Assembly (NCBI GenBank): GCA_030141605.1
Contig: JAQGDQ010002464.1
Span: 1-27,531, forward strand
Source of the DNA: Tubiluchus corallicola
Taxonomy: Eukaryota > Priapulida > Priapulimorpha > Priapulimorphida > Tubiluchidae
Reading direction: 5' to 3'
DNA: 27,531 nt
This document shows positions 18,428 to 25,938 of this stretch, piece after piece. How positions within the stretch are numbered: position 1 is the stretch's first letter; each line of letters opens with the position of its first letter. Below the pieces are notes generated by a model. The model was not told where the DNA came from. It did no database searches and saw nothing but the letters and a program-made list of their open reading frames with translations. The translations under genes and the position numbers were made by a program.

Positions 18428-19120
18428 TTACTTTACTTTACTATAAATTTCATATAAATCTGGAAATTCTTCTGGAGACTTTACTTCATAAGGCTTAAGT
18501 CCTGTAAAATACTTATCTAGTTCATCTTTCCAGTTTTGAACTTCTTCTTTATGAAGAGAAACAACAAATTCAGAAGGTCCTGTAAAAATTATTTCATAAA
18601 CACCATCTACAGTGTCTCTAAGCTCTTTAGCAACTGTTACATCATCTTCAGATATTAATTCACCAATCACTGTATAATACCCTTGCAGTTCTTGAGTTGG
18701 ACCTAATGTTATAAAAAATTGCGAACCATTAGTATCAGCACCTGCATTTGCCATTGCAACCACCCCTGCTCTATTATACGGTATCCAATCAACTATTTCA
18801 TCTTCAACTAAATATCCTGGTCCTCCTCTTCCAGTTCCAGTTGGATCTCCTCCTTGTATTACAGATCCTTCTACATATCTATGAAAAGCCACTTTATCAT
18901 GAAATCCTCTTTTAGCTAAATAGATAAAGCTTGCAACATTTTTAGGAGCTGCTTCTGGGTACAAAAACATATTAATATCACCCTTACTTGTTTTTAAAGT
19001 AGCTCTTACATCATATATTTTCTCTTTATCTTTTTTACTTAATGATTTGTTTACAGATGAACATCCAGTTAATGTTAAAACACCAGTAAGTAAAAAAAGT
19101 AAAATAATTAATTTTTTCAT
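18428..19120 (-). CDS. Cyclophilin-type peptidyl-prolyl isomerase, lipoprotein
   Basis: This 230-aa protein has a signal sequence ending in the lipobox LTGC (residues 17-20), so it should be lipid-anchored outside the cytoplasm. A cyclophilin domain follows (about 38-195). The catalytic Arg is in VAFHRYVEGSVIQGGDPTGTGRGGPGY, and MANAGADTNGSQFFITLG carries the conserved substrate-binding Phe. The loop that normally contains the cyclosporin-binding Trp reads PTQELQGYYTVIGEL and lacks it. The C-terminal 35 residues extend beyond the domain. The neighbour at 19212-19847 is a paralogue with a very similar leader region, consistent with tandem duplication. Its likely job is folding of secreted proteins. 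Confidence 0.92.
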   Translation of the reverse strand: MKKLIILLFLLTGVLTLTGCSSVNKSLSKKDKEKIYDVRATLKTSKGDINMFLYPEAAPKNVASFIYLAKRGFHDKVAFHRYVEGSVIQGGDPTGTGRGGPGYLVEDEIVDWIPYNRAGVVAMANAGADTNGSQFFITLGPTQELQGYYTVIGELISEDDVTVAKELRDTVDGVYEIIFTGPSEFVVSLHKEEVQNWKDELDKYFTGLKPYEVKSPEEFPDLYEIYSKVK

Positions 19121-19211
19121 TTATCTCCTCCTATGTAATTAATTTTAAAGTAGTTCTCAATATTTATTTTACATGTCTAACTTAGACATCATTAAAGACA
19201 TACAAAGTCTT

Positions 19212-19847
19212 TTATTCTAGGTTTTTATCTAGATTTGGGAAATTTGAAAAAATAATTTTATTCATTTCATCAATAAATTCTTTGTTATCATCAATAAATT
19301 CTTTATAGTTTCCTTTAACTACAATTTTTTCTATTATATCATTTTCTTTTATACTATCTAAAACTTCTTCTCCTGAAGTTAATTTCCCAAATATAGTATG
19401 TTTATTGTTAAGCCAAGGTGTATTAACATGAGTTATAAAAAATTGTGAACCATTGGTATTTGGTCCTGCATTTGCCATTGCTAGGATTCCTTTAGAGTTA
19501 AATTCTAAGTCTTTATAAAATTCATCTTTAAAGTTATAACCTGGTCCTCCAGATCCACTTCCTGTAGGATCTCCACCTTGTACCATAAAATCATTAATTA
19601 CTCTATGAAATTTTAAATTATCGTAATATCCAAGTAAAGATAAATTAATATAATTTAAAACTGTAAAAGGCGCCTTTTGAGGGTATAGCTTTATATCCAT
19701 TATTCCTTTTTCTGTGTAGATACTAACACTTAAATCAATATTTTCATTAATATTTATCATTGTTTCAAAAAATTCCTTTCTTTTTTTATTTTCACATAAC
19801 ATTAAAACGCTAATAACTAAAAAACATAAAATAATTATTTTTTTCAT
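19212..19847 (-). CDS. Cyclophilin-type peptidyl-prolyl isomerase, exported
   Basis: This 211-aa cyclophilin has a hydrophobic N-terminus (residues 3-17) followed by Cys18. The lipobox is poor (LMLC), so either a lipoprotein or a secreted or anchored form is possible. The domain (about 38-170) shows LKFHRVINDFMVQGGDPTGSGSGGPGY with the catalytic Arg, and MANAGPNTNGSQFFITHVNTPWLNNKHTIFGKL with the Trp kept. It is thus the more canonical of the two tandem copies. The ribosome-binding regions of the two genes are alike (CCTCCT followed by TAATTAAT on the plus strand), suggesting that duplication included the leader. A 91-base gap separates them. Confidence 0.9.
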   Translation of the reverse strand: MKKIIILCFLVISVLMLCENKKRKEFFETMININENIDLSVSIYTEKGIMDIKLYPQKAPFTVLNYINLSLLGYYDNLKFHRVINDFMVQGGDPTGSGSGGPGYNFKDEFYKDLEFNSKGILAMANAGPNTNGSQFFITHVNTPWLNNKHTIFGKLTSGEEVLDSIKENDIIEKIVVKGNYKEFIDDNKEFIDEMNKIIFSNFPNLDKNLE

Positions 19848-20039
19848 TTTATTCCTCCTGCGTAATTAATCATGAAGTGTTCTTTAGTATTTTAATATTC
19901 TATCTAACTTATAACTTATTAAATTAATGTATCTTAAATTTAAGTAGATTGAATGTGTAATTCAAAATTAATTACAGTTTTATAATTGTAACATAATAAC
20001 AACCCCACGTCAATAAAGAAAGGTATTCTTTTCATAATC

Positions 20040-20678
20040 CTATAGCTTGTTTGTATAAATTTTTATAAATTCTTCTTTACACATAGTTCCATATATTTCA
20101 TATTCCCATTTATTTAAAAGTTTTTCTTGCGTTTTTTTTATATTGTCTATTATTTTATTTAATTCTGCATTTAATAAGTGACGTCTTTCTCGTGCAGCTA
20201 CTAATTCATCTGAAATTTTTATTTGACTTTCAAGTTGAATAGCATTTGATATCATTTCTTCCATTTGTAATATATTTTGTTTAATAAGGCTTATTTCTTC
20301 TTCTAATTTATTTTTTTGATTTAATAAATTATCATATTTACCTTTTAGCATTTTCTTTAGTAAAAAACTACCAGACTCCTTCTTTAACATTTTTCTTTTT
20401 TCAATATTATCCTCAACATAATTTATATCTATATTATATTCAAGCATTAATTCATTATTTATTTTATTTATTTTCTCTTTTTCTTTTTTAGTGATTTTTA
20501 TATTTGAATTAAACAGTTTTTCAAAATTTAAGTACATTTTCTCATATCTAGGTATTAATTGGTTCTTTATTTTATTTGCCTCAAAGTAATTTTTATCAAG
20601 TCTAAACTTTTCTTCTAGTCTTATTAACCTTTTAAAAATTTCAATTAATATTTCTTTACATACTTCAATTTCTTTCAT
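20040..20678 (-). CDS. Uncharacterised coiled-coil protein
   Basis: This 212-aa charged protein matches no family I recognise. There is no signal peptide or membrane segment. Long Lys/Glu/Leu/Ile-rich helices dominate, with coiled-coil-like heptads at about residues 110-150 (NLLNQKNKLEEEISLIKQN) and 160-190 (VAARERRHLLNAELNKI). The ending WEYEIYGTMCKEEFIKIYTNKL is the least repetitive part. It lies 12 bases downstream of the secreted protein at 20691-21251, so the two are probably co-transcribed. Base use matches its neighbours, giving no sign of recent transfer. Confidence 0.7.
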   Translation of the reverse strand: MKEIEVCKEILIEIFKRLIRLEEKFRLDKNYFEANKIKNQLIPRYEKMYLNFEKLFNSNIKITKKEKEKINKINNELMLEYNIDINYVEDNIEKRKMLKKESGSFLLKKMLKGKYDNLLNQKNKLEEEISLIKQNILQMEEMISNAIQLESQIKISDELVAARERRHLLNAELNKIIDNIKKTQEKLLNKWEYEIYGTMCKEEFIKIYTNKL

Positions 20679-20690
20679 TAAGCTTTCTCC

Positions 20691-21251
20691 TTAAATATTA
20701 ACTTCTTTAAAAACTATATTACTTTCTATAGTTATTTTATCCTCAAAAATTTTAATTTCTTCATCTGATAAACTAGTTTTTACAGTTTTATATGTATCTT
20801 TATTAGTTTTAATTTTAAATTCTTTTTCATAAATTTTTAAAGGAATTTCATATTTTTTACTTAATAGCTTGCCTGTGTTGATAAATTTTATTTTTCCTAA
20901 AGAAGGAATATCTAAGTTTTTTAGGTTAAGTTCAAGAGTTTCTTTGTCTCCATTATAGTTAATGTCTAAATCACCCTCTAAAGATTTCTCTATTGTTTCT
21001 CCAAAGGCATTTACAATAATATCTCCATAAATCTTAGAGGAACTTTCCTTTAAATCAATTTGTAAGGAACTTACTTCCCATGAATAATTTAGCTTTGTGA
21101 ATAATATGTTTACCTCGTCAGCTCCACTTATAGGAGTTAATACTTTTGCAAAAGAATTTAATGTTTTTTCACTTATATCAATACTTATATCTTTACAGTA
21201 AGAAATTAAATTAATTAAAAAAAAACAAATTAAAAATATATTCATTTTCAT
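20691..21251 (-). CDS. Uncharacterised exported protein
   Basis: This 186-aa protein begins with a signal-like segment, MKMNIFLICFFLINLISYCKD; cleavage near residues 18-20 or lipidation at Cys19 is possible. The mature part alternates short hydrophobic and polar strands, predicted beta-rich, starting ISIDISEKTLNSFAKVLTPISG. It contains repeated 'ID/IN strand' segments such as VSSLQIDLKESSSKIYGDIIV. Such a pattern occurs in periplasmic lipid-binding or envelope proteins, but no specific family is claimed. It is upstream of, and probably in one operon with, the coiled-coil protein. Confidence 0.68.
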   Translation of the reverse strand: MKMNIFLICFFLINLISYCKDISIDISEKTLNSFAKVLTPISGADEVNILFTKLNYSWEVSSLQIDLKESSSKIYGDIIVNAFGETIEKSLEGDLDINYNGDKETLELNLKNLDIPSLGKIKFINTGKLLSKKYEIPLKIYEKEFKIKTNKDTYKTVKTSLSDEEIKIFEDKITIESNIVFKEVNI

Positions 21252-21389
21252 AAAATTTTACCTTTCATTTATAGTTATATACTATACAAAATTAATAACA
21301 ATTTGATTTAATAATATCAAAAAAAGTTTATTTCATTATAAGAAATCTTGTTAATGTTTAAATAAAACAAATATTATAAATTCTTTTCA

Positions 21390-21936
21390 TCACTTAATAC
21401 TCTTAATTATTCTACATGGATTTCCAGCTACAACTACATTTTCAGGGATATTTTTATTTACAATACTACCAGCACCTATAACTACATTATTTCCTATAGA
21501 TACACCTGGTAGAATTATACTTCCTCCACCTATCCAAACATTATCACCTATTGTAATAGGGTACCCCATTTCCTTACCTTCTATTCTTTCCTTAGTATCT
21601 ATAGGGTGAGTTGCAGTATATATCTGTACATTAGGACCTAGCATAACACTTTTTCCTATTTTCACCTTATTTACGTCTAAGATTATGCAGTTGTGATTAA
21701 CATAAAAATTTTCTTTAAATTCTATATTATATCCTATAATCACACCAAATATACAATCTCATATGACATTTTTTTTCGCTTAAAAATAGTTGTTGAAGAA
21801 TTTTCTTTCTACTTTTTCCATCTTTAGAATTATTAAATTTTTCACATAATTGTTTTGCTCTTTTTCTTTCTTTGACTAATTCCTCATCAAGTGAGTTATA
21901 GTACTTTCCTAGAAACATCTTTTCTTTTTCTGTCAT
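21390..21936 (-). pseudogene. Maltose/galactoside O-acetyltransferase-like gene, frameshifted
   Basis: Two overlapping open frames together match one hexapeptide acetyltransferase of the Maa/LacA type. The first (21727-21936) supplies the N-terminal MTEKEKMFLGKYYNSLDEELVKERKRAK domain and ends soon after CDY. The second (21390-21743) supplies GYNI, then [27 protein letters not shown] and [13 protein letters not shown]-type left-handed beta-helix repeats, ending in [11 protein letters not shown]. The break comes exactly where family members read CDYGYNI. One extra A near 21735 (minus-strand TAT-A-GGA) moves the rest into the next frame. The apparent GTG start of the second frame has no good ribosome binding site. 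A sequencing error at this base would also explain it. The His of TATHP is intact. Confidence 0.82.
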
Positions 21937-21962
21937 GGTATTTTCCCTCTATTTAAATTTTT

Positions 21963-22526
21963 TTAAAATAAAAAAACGCCTATTACACCTGATATAAAAA
22001 TATAAAAAACAGGGTGTAATTTTAAAATTTTAATTAAAAAAAACATACAAATAAATATAAAAATAGATGGTATGTTGAATAAACCTTTTGCCCCTATTCC
22101 TTCACTTAGTGATTCTGTATTCAAAAGAGCCAGTTTCATAACATTAAAAATAGATGCTCCAATTATTCCAAGAACACATACCCTTAATGTGTAAAAAGTT
22201 CCTGTGATATATTTATTGTTATAAAATTTTATTAAGTAATGTGCTGCTATAGAAATAATAATTATAGCAGGAGTTACAACTCCAAGTACAGCAGCTAGTG
22301 CTCCTATTATTCCTTTGAATGAAAATCCTGCATAAGTTGCCATATTAATTCCTAAAGCTCCAGGAGTTGACTTAGAAACTGCAATCATATTTATAAAATC
22401 TAATTCACTAATCCACCCCCTTGTAACCATTTCTTTTTCTATTAAAGGAATAGTGGCTAACCCTCCCCCTATTGAAATAAGACCTATTTTAAAAAAAATA
22501 AGATATAATTTTAAATATATTATCAT
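21963..22526 (-). CDS. Chromate transporter family protein, single-domain (short-chain) form
   Basis: This 187-aa membrane protein has one CHR domain. The N-terminal signature FKIGLISIGGGLATIPLIEKEMV, then WISELDFINMIAVSKSTPGALGINMATYAGFSFKG, matches the conserved GGG...P and PGP/PGA region of ChrA-type anion carriers. Five to six hydrophobic segments are visible. Short-chain members normally work as a pair of two half-size genes side by side. Here the other half is absent: the 283 bases upstream are non-coding and the downstream gene is the acetyltransferase remnant. Chromate itself may not be the natural substrate. The ATG follows AGGTGA. Confidence 0.85.
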   Translation of the reverse strand: MIIYLKLYLIFFKIGLISIGGGLATIPLIEKEMVTRGWISELDFINMIAVSKSTPGALGINMATYAGFSFKGIIGALAAVLGVVTPAIIIISIAAHYLIKFYNNKYITGTFYTLRVCVLGIIGASIFNVMKLALLNTESLSEGIGAKGLFNIPSIFIFICMFFLIKILKLHPVFYIFISGVIGVFLF

Positions 22527-22809
22527 CTAGCGTCACCTTTTTTTGTTTTTCACCACTACACTATTTACTTGGCTAATAATTTTTCTTGATTCTTTTATTA
22601 CAAGTATTACAAGTTTTTTTATTTAAAAAGTCACATTATTTTACCAATTTTAACATAAATAATAAAAAATATAAATATTTTATCTTTTTAAATTATATAG
22701 AAGTTTTTATTAATTCTAAAAAAATTGTATTGTACATAAGATTATTTTTTTATATAAAATTTTTACACTTATTTGTAATCTAGTACTAGTATATGAATGC
22801 CTCTTTTTA

Positions 22810-23590
22810 TTAAAATAATTTCAATTGTTTTTTCGAGAGGTAGCTATCACTTAACGCATTACTTAATATTTTTTTATCAAATTTTAGAGGAGTAATTTTT
22901 TTTCCGTTGCACGTTATAAAATATTTTGCCCTTTTTATAACAACACCTATTTTTTTTAAAGACTGAAAATCTATATAAAACTTTCTTCTAAGGTTAATAA
23001 TTTTTTTACCAGATATAATTCCTATTCCAGGAACTTTTATAAGATCTTTATAAGGTGCTTTTGTTATTTCAATTGGAAAAAAGTCAAGATTTTCTAATGC
23101 CCACCCTATTTTAGGGTCAAAGTTCTCAGAAAGAAATGGCATCTTTTGGTTTAATATTTCATCAGCTTCAAATTTATAAAACCTTAAAAGCCAATCTGCT
23201 TGATACAACCTATGTTCTCTAATTAAAGAAGGCTTTGAAGAAATAGCAGGTAGCAAGTTATGATAATTTACTGGGACATAAGTTGAGTAATAAACTCTTT
23301 TTAAGTGAAGTTTATTATAAAGGTTTTCGCTAAGCTTAATTATTTGATAGTCAGATTCTGGAGAAGCTCCGACAATAAGTTGTGTACTATGTCCTGCAGG
23401 TATAAATTTTGTAGATTTTTTTGACCCTTTACATCTTGATAAATGCTTCTTATAATTAAATCCAATATATTTTAAATTAGAAATAATATCATCTCTATTT
23501 TTATCTGGAGCTAATAATTTTAATGAATTGTTACTTGGTAACTCAATATTTGCACTCATCCTATCTACATAAAAGGCTGTTTTCCTAATT
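22810..23590 (-). pseudogene. C-terminal part of the DNA modification/repair radical SAM gene, lacking its N-terminus
   Basis: The frame is open from the junction at 23590 to the stop at 22810 (about 260 codons) but has no N-terminal half, so the CxxxCxxC cluster is missing. An internal ATG at 23559 could start a 249-aa product. Near the C-terminus a helix-hairpin-helix DNA-binding motif is visible (IKVPGIGIISGKKI). The first 395 bases (23590 back to 23196) are identical, inverted, to 27137-27531, where the N-terminal half of the same gene lies. Counting codons on both copies, the full protein would be about 410 aa, the family's normal size. The upstream side is fused to the truncated hemolysin-III-like gene. 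Either this is a true inverted-duplication remnant or the real 3' end of the gene at 26685, displaced by a misjoin. Confidence 0.85.
23196..23590 (-). repeat. Left arm of exact 395-bp inverted repeat
   Basis: Bases 23196-23590 are the exact reverse complement of 27137-27531; I checked the arm line by line and found no mismatch. At the inner end, identity stops abruptly at 23590/23591. At the outer end the repeat is limited only by the end of the window and may be longer. Confidence 0.95.
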
Positions 23591-23900
23591 TATTGCTAAA
23601 CACACTTAAACAAAAGGGGGTATAAGTCCCTACAATAAGTAAATATATAGCTATATGATCCATTTTTTTAAAAAACCTTTTAGCTTTCCCACTAGGTAAT
23701 CCGTGATATATGCTAGAAGAAAAGTAAAGTAAAATTAGTGTTGATCCATAAATAGTATAAGCTACTATATCTATAGTTGATCCTTCTTTAAGTGACTTTA
23801 TAATTAAAAAAACCAGTCCTACTATAGATAATATTATTCCAAAAATATGACTAATACTATTTACTCTTTCCTCTTCCTTGCTACAATTTTTTATTTTCAT
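23565..23900 (-). pseudogene. Hemolysin III (YqfA/PAQR-like) family membrane protein, truncated at the repeat junction
   Basis: The 111 codons keep the N-terminal half of a COG1272 protein: E..NSISH (residues 11-18), SSSIYHG (61-67), MDHIAIY (80-86) and GTYTPF (91-96), with about three hydrophobic segments. Family members are about 200 aa with seven membrane segments, so half is missing. The native sequence appears to stop around residue 106. The last five codons and the stop come from the radical SAM sequence read in another frame, inside the inverted repeat. The start ATG at 23898-23900 follows AGGAG. It lies 17 bases after the Bax-inhibitor-like gene. Despite the name, the family is not shown to be toxic in general. 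The truncation is an artefact if the junction is a misjoin. Confidence 0.85.
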
Positions 23901-23917
23901 ATTTCTCCTATATAAAT

Positions 23918-24634
23918 CTATTTTCTTTTCCCAAATAACCTTAATAAATATAAGAATAAATTGATAAAATCAAGATATAAACTAAGAGCTCCAAAAATAC
24001 TATATTTTTTTATTACATCTTCCTCTTCATAAGCTTCTATACTAGCAGCCATTCTTTTTAACTCTTGAGTATCATAAGCTGTTAAGCCTAAAAATATAAT
24101 AACACCTAAATAAGTAGTTATAGTGTAAAATACGTCATTATAGAAAAATATATTTAGTATCCCTGCAATTATAAGGCCAATTAGCCCAATAATAAGATAC
24201 TTTCCTAGACTTGATAGATCACTTTTCGTAAAATATCCAAATAAACTCATTGCTCCAAAAGTAAGAGATGTTGCTAAAAAAGTTGCTGCTATAGAATCAA
24301 AAGTATAAGCAATATAAATAGTAGATATAACAACTCCTGTAGTTATTGAGTAAACTATAAATAATAGTCTAGCCATTGATAAAGACATTTTATTTATTGC
24401 TGCACTTAAAATCATTACAAGTATTAGTTGTCCAATGATTAATCCATAAAAAACAAACAAATTACTAAATACAAATATTAAGATGGTTTCTGAACCAGAT
24501 ACATACCACGAAACCCCTGCTGTTATAAGTAGCGCTAAAAACATCCAGCTATATACTCTTGTCATAAAAGTTTGTTCTGCATTTTTTATTAATTCTTCAT
24601 TTTCTAGATTAAAGTTCATATAATTATTTTTCAT
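23918..24634 (-). CDS. Bax inhibitor-1 / YccA family membrane protein
   Basis: This 238-aa protein has seven hydrophobic segments after a short polar N-terminus. Family marks are FMTRVYSWMFLALLITAGVSWYV near the start, LFGYFTKSDLSSLGKYLIIGL in the middle, and the late GLTAYDTQELKRMA and SLYLDFINLFLYLLRLFG, where Asp residues matching the BsYetJ pH/calcium switch are present. Members are Ca2+-leak channels or partners of membrane quality control (YccA with FtsH). The start has GGAGG 5 bases upstream. It is followed by the truncated hemolysin-III-like gene, another seven-helix-type protein, probably in the same transcript. Confidence 0.92.
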   Translation of the reverse strand: MKNNYMNFNLENEELIKNAEQTFMTRVYSWMFLALLITAGVSWYVSGSETILIFVFSNLFVFYGLIIGQLILVMILSAAINKMSLSMARLLFIVYSITTGVVISTIYIAYTFDSIAATFLATSLTFGAMSLFGYFTKSDLSSLGKYLIIGLIGLIIAGILNIFFYNDVFYTITTYLGVIIFLGLTAYDTQELKRMAASIEAYEEEDVIKKYSIFGALSLYLDFINLFLYLLRLFGKRK

Positions 24635-24803
24635 TTTTCCTCCAAATTATTTTTATGTATGTTTATTTTATAACAAATATAAAAATTAATCAAATTTATT
24701 AATTTATCTTCTGTTATTATTTTTAATATTTTTACATTAATTTTCAATGATAGATCCTTAAACTTCATGGTTATAAAGTGATTTCTGTAAGTAAGGTTAC
24801 GCT

Positions 24804-25559
24804 TTATTTCATATCTTCTATTAAATATTTATCATATTTTTTAGGAATAAAATTTCTTTGTAATTTTTTATTTCTTCTTTCTTTAATAGCTATATTTTTA
24901 AAATATACATTCCATAGGTTTTGAAAAGTGATTTCTGTATTTGCTAGATATTTTTCATCAAAATTTTCAACTAAGTCTTTGTTTATACTTTCAAGCTCAA
25001 TAATTTCTATTTCTTTTTTTTTATAAATTAAAATGACCTTTCTATTAATATCTAAGATTCTCCATGTTAAGTTTTGGTATCTATCTTGGAAATGACTAGC
25101 TATTAATGGAAGTATGTTAGTTGTAGGATTTATAGTTGCAAATAATGAATTATCCTCTAATTCTCTAAAACGTAGTAATCCTAAAAATAACAATTTCTCC
25201 CTTATAGTTTTCTTAGAATATTTATCAATTTCTAAGTAGTTAATTTTTCTATTAGTTAAATAATTTTCAGTTTTATAGAAAATAGATATTAAGTAATTTA
25301 ATATATACATCTCTATATTTTTAGCTTCAGAAAGAAAGCTTTTAAATATTTTTACAAGCATGTGTTTTGAGGTATTTTTTTCTATTGCTCTCATTACTTT
25401 AATAAACTTTTTTTCATTAGTTTCTATTTTTATTGTGTTAAATACAAATAACTCCCCTTCTTTTTTTATTAAAGAGTTAAATTTTTTATAAAGAAAAACA
25501 TCATAAATTACTGTAAAAAAGCCTTTAAAACTTCCATCATATAAATAAATATCTTCCAT
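24804..25559 (-). CDS. DUF4130 putative DNA-metabolism protein, partner of the radical SAM repair protein
   Basis: This 251-aa protein fits the conserved family (DUF4130/TIGR03915 as I know it) that accompanies the radical SAM family TIGR03916. It starts with YLYDGSFKGFFTVIYD (6-20). It has FRELEDNSLFATINPTTNILPLIASHFQDRY (131-161), the strand pair TWRILDINRKVILIY (165-179), and the diagnostic ending FQNLWNVYFKNIAIKERRNKKLQRNFIPKKY (212-242). In many genomes this domain is fused to a uracil-DNA-glycosylase-like domain; here it stands alone. No biochemical activity is established to my knowledge. It is 23 bases downstream of a 67-aa gene and shares a divergent control region with the LexA-like repressor and, across it, the radical SAM gene. 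Confidence 0.85.
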   Translation of the reverse strand: MEDIYLYDGSFKGFFTVIYDVFLYKKFNSLIKKEGELFVFNTIKIETNEKKFIKVMRAIEKNTSKHMLVKIFKSFLSEAKNIEMYILNYLISIFYKTENYLTNRKINYLEIDKYSKKTIREKLLFLGLLRFRELEDNSLFATINPTTNILPLIASHFQDRYQNLTWRILDINRKVILIYKKKEIEIIELESINKDLVENFDEKYLANTEITFQNLWNVYFKNIAIKERRNKKLQRNFIPKKYDKYLIEDMK

Positions 25560-25582
25560 AAATACTCTCCAATTGAATTTAA

Positions 25583-25786
25583 TTAATTTGTTACGACCTT
25601 TGTGTTTTCCACTAACCTTTCAAATACTTTAAAACTTTTATCTAAATCCTTAGTAGAAAAATTTAATTTCTTTTCTTTATACTCAACTTCAACCTTATAT
25701 CTTTCATTATGTTTTTTTACATCAAACGTTAAGGATAACTTTCCAAAATCAACAATCCATTTTTCATTTTTAATTAATATTTTCAT
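25583..25786 (-). CDS. Uncharacterised 67-aa protein
   Basis: This small basic protein has no signal peptide, cysteines or membrane segment. It reads as a beta-strand-rich first half (KILIKNEKWIVDFGKLSLTFDV, YKVEVEYKEKKLNF) and a C-terminal helix (LDKSFKVFERLVENTK). I recognise no family. It is a credible gene: ATG at 25784-25786, AAGGAG 5 bases upstream, and a consensus promoter (25823-25850) whose transcript would start about 30 bases before it. It is the first gene of the leftward transcript, followed by the DUF4130 gene, so it would be under the same repressor. It could be an accessory factor of the repair pair. Confidence 0.72.
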   Translation of the reverse strand: MKILIKNEKWIVDFGKLSLTFDVKKHNERYKVEVEYKEKKLNFSTKDLDKSFKVFERLVENTKVVTN

Positions 25787-25822
25787 AAATACTCCTTGTA
25801 TACCTATAATTATATATAACTA

Positions 25823-25850
25823 ATTATACACTTTTAATAAAAGGTGTCAA
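25823..25850 (-). promoter_or_regulatory. Consensus sigma-70 promoter for the 67-aa/DUF4130 transcript
   Basis: On the minus strand a perfect -35 TTGACA (complement of 25845-25850) is followed after 16 bases by a perfect -10 TATAAT (complement of 25823-25828). It is the strongest promoter match seen in the window. The GAAATATTT array begins 3 bases beyond its -35. Confidence 0.8.
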
Positions 25851-25852
25851 GT

Positions 25853-25879
25853 GAAATATTTGAAATATTTGAAATATTT
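25853..25879. promoter_or_regulatory. Three tandem GAAATATTT units: probable operator of the divergent control region
   Basis: GAAATATTT occurs three times head to tail (25853-25861, 25862-25870, 25871-25879). A fourth copy is at 25918-25926, just before the repressor's ribosome binding site. Each unit contains the palindrome AAATATTT, suited to a dimeric HTH repressor. The array abuts the leftward -35 and overlaps the rightward -35, so one bound repressor could shut both promoters. Confidence 0.7.
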
Positions 25880-25897
25880 GAATTTATATTATATAAT
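25869..25897 (+). promoter_or_regulatory. Sigma-70 promoter of the XRE-S24 repressor gene
   Basis: TTGAAA (25869-25874) and TATAAT (25892-25897) are separated by exactly 17 bases. The -35 is formed by the junction of the second and third GAAATATTT units, which implies autorepression. A second TATAAT at 25912-25917 has no good -35. Confidence 0.7.
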
Positions 25898-25938
25898 TAT
25901 CTATATTTATTTATAATGAAATATTTTAGGAGATGATC

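Noticed and set aside
19193-19211. Small hairpin AAAGAC/GTCTTT as terminator between the cyclophilins
   Set aside because: Only 6 bp, and the T-run is on the plus strand whereas the genes are on the minus strand.
21390-21743. Independent 117-aa acetyltransferase starting at GTG
   Set aside because: It lacks the N-terminal domain, has no good ribosome binding site, and its start falls exactly where the upstream frame breaks; called as part of one frameshifted gene.
22596-22613. 9-bp direct repeat TATTACAAG, tandem
   Set aside because: Short, AT-rich and not near a promoter or target duplication; no mobile element adjoins it.
23565-23900. Haemolysin toxin gene
   Set aside because: The name is historical for a PAQR-like membrane family; the frame is truncated and there is no evidence for a toxin role.
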